Source: an uncultured Chthonomonadaceae bacterium (GTDB taxonomy: Bacteria; Armatimonadota; Fimbriimonadia; Fimbriimonadales; Fimbriimonadaceae). From it: a stretch of DNA of 8,613 nucleotides. The position numbers were made by a program, and so were the translations under genes. Within the stretch, counting starts at the first letter, position 1; every line of letters starts with the position of its first letter. The notes under the pieces are model-generated. The model was not told the DNA's origin. It did not search any database and saw only the letters and a list, made by a program, of their open reading frames with translations. The DNA lies in assembly GCA_946479035.1 (NCBI GenBank), contig CAMLDW010000063.1, positions 1-8,613 on the forward strand, written 5' to 3'. Of the stretch, positions 5,550 to 8,613 are shown piece by piece.

Positions 5550-5579
5550 AAAACGAAGGGCCGCGCAGGTGCGCGGCCC
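5550..5579 (-). terminator. intrinsic terminator after the TlpA-like gene
   Basis: On the minus strand a 9-bp perfect GC stem (GGGCCGCGC with GCGCGGCCC, loop ACCT, 5558-5579) is followed by TTCGTTTT. It starts 35 bases past the stop of the thioredoxin-like gene. This is the only hairpin in the window with a proper U-rich tail, and it suggests the hydrolase downstream is transcribed separately. Confidence 0.75.
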
Positions 5580-5614
5580 ACCATGAACAAAGCGAGCCTA
5601 AATCCGCACCGTGC

Positions 5615-6193
5615 CTAGCCGCCGCCCTTGGCCTGGGCAGCCGCGTAGTCCTTCTTGCTCTGCGCGATGATCTGCGCGATCTTTTCCGTCGTCAGCTTGT
5701 CGTGCTTCTCTTCAGGGAACCCCTGCCAGCGCACGATCCCGTCGGCGGAGATCACGAGAGCGTGCGGGATGCCTTTGACGCCAACCGCCTTATGCATCCT
5801 CTTCCCCGGGTCCGTCGCGACGTTGTACTCCATCTTCGTCGTCTTCATGAACCCATTGATCGTCGCCACCGCCTCGTCGCTGACCCCGATCACGACGAGG
5901 TCCTTGTTGAACTTCTTCGCCCAAGCGCCGAGCACCGGGATGCCTTCACGGCACGGAGGGCACCACGTCGCCCAGAAGTCGATGATCACGACCTTCCCTT
6001 TCGTGTCCGGCGCCGCGCCCGTCAGCCACTGCGCGACCTCGAACTTCGGCGCGGGAAGGCCTCGGAAGTCGTGATCAGCGTAAAGCGTCTTCTCCTTCAC
6101 GATCGCCGGGTACCCGTCGTCACCGGTAAAGCCGGTCACGAGCGCCATCGTAGTCACTGCCAAGCCTAGGATCGTCCAGTTGCGTCGGTTCAT
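5615..6193 (-). CDS. TlpA-like thiol-disulfide oxidoreductase
   Basis: This 192-residue protein has an N-terminal membrane/signal segment (basic NRRN, then WTILGLAVTTMALVTGF) and a thioredoxin fold of the TlpA/ResA/AhpC-TSA type. Visible parts are KGKVVIIDFWATW, the active site WCPPC (C78 and C81), VVIGVSDE, and the cis-proline loop KGIPHALVI (P143) followed by DGIVRWQG. These proteins work outside the cytoplasmic membrane, reducing or shuffling disulfides, often for cytochrome c maturation; no cytochrome genes are nearby, so the partner is open. I chose the ATG at 6193 because AGGTGA lies five bases upstream; a GTG at 6202 would overlap that site. The C-terminus (AAAQAKGGG) looks flexible. 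Confidence 0.92.
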   Translation of the reverse strand: MNRRNWTILGLAVTTMALVTGFTGDDGYPAIVKEKTLYADHDFRGLPAPKFEVAQWLTGAAPDTKGKVVIIDFWATWCPPCREGIPVLGAWAKKFNKDLVVIGVSDEAVATINGFMKTTKMEYNVATDPGKRMHKAVGVKGIPHALVISADGIVRWQGFPEEKHDKLTTEKIAQIIAQSKKDYAAAQAKGGG

Positions 6194-6198
6194 CGCGT

Positions 6199-6204
6199 TC
6201 ACCT
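6199..6204 (-). promoter_or_regulatory. Shine-Dalgarno AGGTGA that sets the TlpA-like start
   Basis: AGGTGA on the minus strand sits five bases before ATG 6193 and matches the 16S anti-Shine-Dalgarno well. It covers the alternative GTG at 6202, so that codon is unlikely to be the start. Confidence 0.65.
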
Positions 6205-6215
6205 GTCTGACGTCT

Positions 6216-6221
6216 ATTGTA
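6216..6221 (-). promoter_or_regulatory. possible -10 box (TACAAT) for the TlpA-like gene
   Basis: TACAAT on the minus strand would give a leader of about 15 bases containing the AGGTGA site. This fits a normal short-leader promoter, unlike the leaderless ones nearby. No convincing -35 is seen. Confidence 0.45.
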
Positions 6222-6300
6222 TCGCCCGGCCCCGTCTCCTGGTTCCGCAGTACGCTTTTCTACCCACCCATCCAGGCACAGGAAGAGGCGACTTGGCGTC

Positions 6301-6306
6301 TATAAT
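6301..6306 (+). promoter_or_regulatory. consensus -10 box (TATAAT) for hicB
   Basis: A perfect TATAAT ends eight bases before the HicB ATG, which predicts a leaderless or nearly leaderless message. No TTGACA-like -35 is found at the usual distance. Confidence 0.6.
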
Positions 6307-6314
6307 AGCTAGAA

Positions 6315-6536
6315 ATGTCCGACGAGCTGACTGTCATCATAGAGCCGAGCGAAGAGGGCGGGTTCACAGCCTATGTGCCTGAGGTGCCGGGAGCCGTCTC
6401 TGAAGGTGAGACGCCCGAAGAAGCCAAGGAGATGGTTCTGGATGCACTTCGTGAGCTGATGGCATACCGCCGCGAAAAGGCGGTTAAGAGCTTGGCCAAG
6501 GGTGCCGTCGTCACTACAGTGCCGCGCGCCTCCTGA
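6315..6536 (+). CDS. hicB: HicB-family antitoxin, short form
   Basis: This 73-residue protein has the HicB N-terminal pattern: LTVIIEPSEEGGFTAYVPEVPGAV, then SEGETPEEAKEMVLDALRELM. The family folds as a small partial RNase H-like domain that binds and neutralises HicA. A short tail follows (KSLAKGAVVTTVPRAS) with no helix-turn-helix or ribbon-helix-helix that I can see, so it may not repress its own promoter. The start follows a perfect TATAAT with no ribosome site. Its TGA stop is two bases from the HicA stop on the other strand, so the pair converges instead of forming an operon. TGA differs from the TAG used by surrounding genes. Confidence 0.88.
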   Translation: MSDELTVIIEPSEEGGFTAYVPEVPGAVSEGETPEEAKEMVLDALRELMAYRREKAVKSLAKGAVVTTVPRAS

Positions 6537-6538
6537 GC

Positions 6539-6727
6539 TTAGAACGGGCGCTGTATCTCTAAGTCGTCGCAGATCCGCCGAACCGTTCCCCGCTTTAAAA
6601 CGGAGTGCCTCGGTACTGCCGCAGTGCGCCCCGACTCCACTTGCTCCCAGATCTCGTGCCGCGCACCCTGTCTGACAAGACGGCATCCTTGAGCCTTGAG
6701 GTGCCGCTCGAATTCTCTCTTCTTCAC
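6539..6727 (-). CDS. hicA: HicA-family mRNA interferase toxin
   Basis: This 62-residue protein matches HicA end to end: VKKREFERHLKAQGCRLVRQ, GARHEIWE with the catalytic-type H24, AAVPRH and LKRGTVRRICDDLEI. HicA has a double-stranded-RNA-binding fold and cleaves mRNA in a translation-independent manner. The key His and PRH are intact, so the toxin looks functional. I chose GTG 6727 because GGAG lies seven bases before it and the length fits the family; a TTG at 6748 would add seven residues. It faces HicB on the opposite strand with only two bases between the stops, and has its own promoter region shared with divergent aspS. Confidence 0.87.
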   Translation of the reverse strand: MKKREFERHLKAQGCRLVRQGARHEIWEQVESGRTAAVPRHSVLKRGTVRRICDDLEIQRPF

Positions 6728-6734
6728 CAGCCTG

Positions 6735-6738
6735 CTCC
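6735..6738 (-). promoter_or_regulatory. ribosome site GGAG deciding the HicA start
   Basis: GGAG lies seven bases before GTG 6727 and inside the longer reading from TTG 6748, which supports the shorter start. Confidence 0.5.
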
Positions 6739-6840
6739 GACACCGCAAGTTACCGCATGGAAGACGACTCAGCTATGTCGAGCAGCTGCTTGCTGGAGGT
6801 ATCTGCTGCCGACTTGCGGCCCGTCGCCCGGGCACTCCGC

Positions 6841-6849
6841 TGGTATCCT
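6841..6849 (+). promoter_or_regulatory. possible extended -10 (TGG-TATCCT) for aspS
   Basis: TG, one base, then TATCCT forms an extended -10, ending 13 bases before the aspS ATG. The leader would be very short and lacks a clear ribosome site (CCAACTCCAA). The evidence is weak. Confidence 0.3.
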
Positions 6850-6862
6850 CTGCCAACTCCAA

Positions 6863-8613
6863 ATGGGCTTTGAACAGCGCACGCACGACTGCGGATCTCT
6901 CCGCGCTGAGCACGTCGGAAACGAGGCCACCGTCAACGGTTGGGCGCACAAGGTGCGCGACCTCGGCGGGCTCCTCTTCGTCGACGTGCGCGACCGCACC
7001 GGCATCGTGCAGGCCGTGTTCGACCCCGACGTCGTGAAAGGCGCGGACGCCATCAAGTCCGAGACCTGCCTCTCCCTCTCCGGCAAAGTGCGCGACCGCG
7101 ACGAGAAGAACCGCAACCCCAGGCTCGCGACCGGCGACGTCGAGATCGCCGTCTCGCGCTTCGAAGTGCTCAGCCAGAGCAAGGTCCTCCCCTTCCCCGT
7201 CAGCGACGAAGAACTGATGGAGAAGGTGAACGAGGAGCTGCGCGTCAAGTACCGCTACCTCGACCTGCGCCGCCCTTCGATGTACCAGCGGCTCGCCGTG
7301 CGCGCGGCAGCCGTGCGTCGCATCCGCGCGTTTCTGGACGAGCGCGCGTTCCTCGAGGTCGAGACGCCGATCTTCACCCGCTCCACACCCGAAGGAGCGC
7401 GCGACTACCTCGTGCCCTACCGCCTCGAGCCCGGAAAGTTCTACGCGCTGCCGCAATCGCCGCAGCAGTACAAGCAACTGCTCATGGTCGCGGGCGTCGA
7501 GCGCTACTACCAGATCGCCAAGTGCTTCCGCGACGAGGCGCAGCGCGCCGACAGGCAGCCGGAGTTCACGCAGCTCGACCTCGAGATGTCTTTCGTGACG
7601 CAAGAGGACGTGCTCTCGCTCATGGAGGCGCTCACGCTCGAGGTCGTCAACGGCCTCATCGACGAGTTTTCGCTCGATAAAGAGAGGGTCGCGTCGTTCG
7701 CGCGGCTCACCTACGACGAGTCGCTCGAAAAGTACGCGAGCGACAAGCCGGACCTGCGCTTCTCTCTCGAAGTCTTCGACGTCTCGCAGATCGTTGCAGA
7801 GAGCGGGTTCGGCGTCTTCGCAAATGCGGTAAAAGCTGGCGGCAAGGTGCGCGGCCTGCGCTACCCCGGCGGCGCAAAGCTCAGCCGAAAGGAAGTGGGC
7901 GAGCTAGAGGAGTTCTGCAAGTCCGCCGGCTCCAAGGGCATGGCCTCCCTGTACGTCGAGGGCAAAGAGTCCGAGGGCTCGATCGACGTGGACGGGCTCT
8001 ACGTGCGCGGCTCGATCGCCAAGTTCTTCAAGCCCGAAGAGCTCAGCGCGATCCTGATCAAGGCCAAGGCGATGCCCGGCGACCTGCTCTGCTTCATCGC
8101 CGACTCGTGGGCGGCTGGCAACGAAGTGCTCGGACGGTTGCGCAACAACATCGGCGCGCGCGCAGGGCTGCGAGACCCGCGCATGCTCGCGTTCGCTTTC
8201 GTCGTGGACTTCCCGCTCGTGGACTGGAACGAAGAGGAGCAAAGATGGGACCCGACGCACCACCCGTTCACCTCGCCGAAGTCCGCCGACCTCGCCTTCC
8301 TCGAGTCGGACCCCGCGCGCGTGCGGGCCGACTGCTATGACGTAGTGTGCAACGGCACCGAGTGGGCCTCCGGCTCGATCCGCATCCACCAGCCTGACCT
8401 GCAAAAGCGCGTCTTCACCCTGATCGGCGTGGACGAGAATCAGCAGAGGGAGCGCTTCGGACACATCATCGAGGCGTTCCAGTACGGCGCGCCGCCGCAC
8501 GGCGGCATCGCGCCCGGCATCGACCGGCTCGTGATGTTCCTGCTGAACGACGAGAACATCCGCGAGGTGATCGCGTTCCCTAAGCTCGGCGGCGGCTACG
8601 ACCCGCTCATGGA
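6863..8613 (+). CDS. aspS: aspartate--tRNA ligase, bacterial type (3' end cut by window)
   Basis: This frame is open from ATG 6863 to the last base (583 full codons) and charges tRNA with aspartate in the cytoplasm. Domains in order: an OB-fold anticodon-binding domain (about 1-110, NGWAHKVRDLGGLLFVDVRDRTGIVQ), the class II core with QSPQQYKQLLM (198-208), motif 2 starting at FRDE (222-225), the inserted bacterial GAD domain (about 285-415), and motif 3 with GIAPGIDRLVMFLLN (548-562, R555). The end, FPKLGGGYDPLM, is about ten residues short of the usual C-terminus. Leu34 in DLGG sits where tRNA-non-discriminating enzymes such as that of Pseudomonas have His, which leans towards an Asp-specific enzyme. 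It diverges from hicA. Confidence 0.97.
   Translation, partial: MGFEQRTHDCGSLRAEHVGNEATVNGWAHKVRDLGGLLFVDVRDRTGIVQAVFDPDVVKGADAIKSETCLSLSGKVRDRDEKNRNPRLATGDVEIAVSRFEVLSQSKVLPFPVSDEELMEKVNEELRVKYRYLDLRRPSMYQRLAVRAAAVRRIRAFLDERAFLEVETPIFTRSTPEGARDYLVPYRLEPGKFYALPQSPQQYKQLLMVAGVERYYQIAKCFRDEAQRADRQPEFTQLDLEMSFVTQEDVLSLMEALTLEVVNGLIDEFSLDKERVASFARLTYDESLEKYASDKPDLRFSLEVFDVSQIVAESGFGVFANAVKAGGKVRGLRYPGGAKLSRKEVGELEEFCKSAGSKGMASLYVEGKESEGSIDVDGLYVRGSIAKFFKPEELSAILIKAKAMPGDLLCFIADSWAAGNEVLGRLRNNIGARAGLRDPRMLAFAFVVDFPLVDWNEEEQRWDPTHHPFTSPKSADLAFLESDPARVRADCYDVVCNGTEWASGSIRIHQPDLQKRVFTLIGVDENQQRERFGHIIEAFQYGAPPHGGIAPGIDRLVMFLLNDENIREVIAFPKLGGGYDPLM

Noticed and set aside
6773..7603. 276-residue minus-strand frame opposite aspS
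   Set aside because: Antisense shadow of a well-conserved aminoacyl-tRNA synthetase.

Overview
The window reads as the end of a contig from a high-GC bacterium (roughly 60-65% by eye), probably from a metagenome or draft assembly: its first 33 bases are Illumina TruSeq adapter, not biology. The phylum cannot be fixed from the sequence. An export-rich gene set, several start codons placed directly behind a -10 box, and a strong preference for TAG stops suggest a lineage outside the usual model phyla. Armatimonadota-like is only a weak guess. The best marker for placing it is the nearly complete aspS at the right end.

Layout. (1) 34-764 has no gene and is built of hairpin repeats: two 40-bp tandem units, a REP-like stem-loop with a TTAGGGTGAGGG tail, then two identical 118-bp units carrying a longer hairpin version of the same repeat. 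(2) 689-1174 is a small DUF559 (PD-(D/E)XK nuclease-fold) gene held between two inward-facing inverted copies of that repeat; the right copy supplies the gene's last codons and stop. It looks like a compact one-gene mobile or REP-partner unit and is the most interesting structure here. (3) 1199-4354 holds envelope genes of unknown function: a putative lipoprotein, a one-helix membrane protein, a histidine-rich secreted beta protein, and a large exported protein with Ig/transthyretin-like repeats, a GGGxx tract and a charged Thr-rich tail. (4) 4410-6193, on the minus strand, holds a secreted-type alpha/beta hydrolase with a pair of EF-hands inserted in the fold, and a TlpA-like thiol-disulfide oxidoreductase. 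A factor-independent terminator lies between them. (5) 6315-6727 is a HicB antitoxin and a HicA toxin arranged tail-to-tail on opposite strands, unlike the usual operon. (6) 6863 to the end is aspS, cut by the window edge about ten codons before its expected stop.

How it fits together. The envelope genes do not form one operon; most have their own promoter-like sequence and a hairpin at the end. All six ordinary genes whose ends are visible stop with TAG, while the three accessory genes (DUF559, HicB, HicA) stop with TAA, TGA and TAA, which agrees with the accessory genes being acquired.
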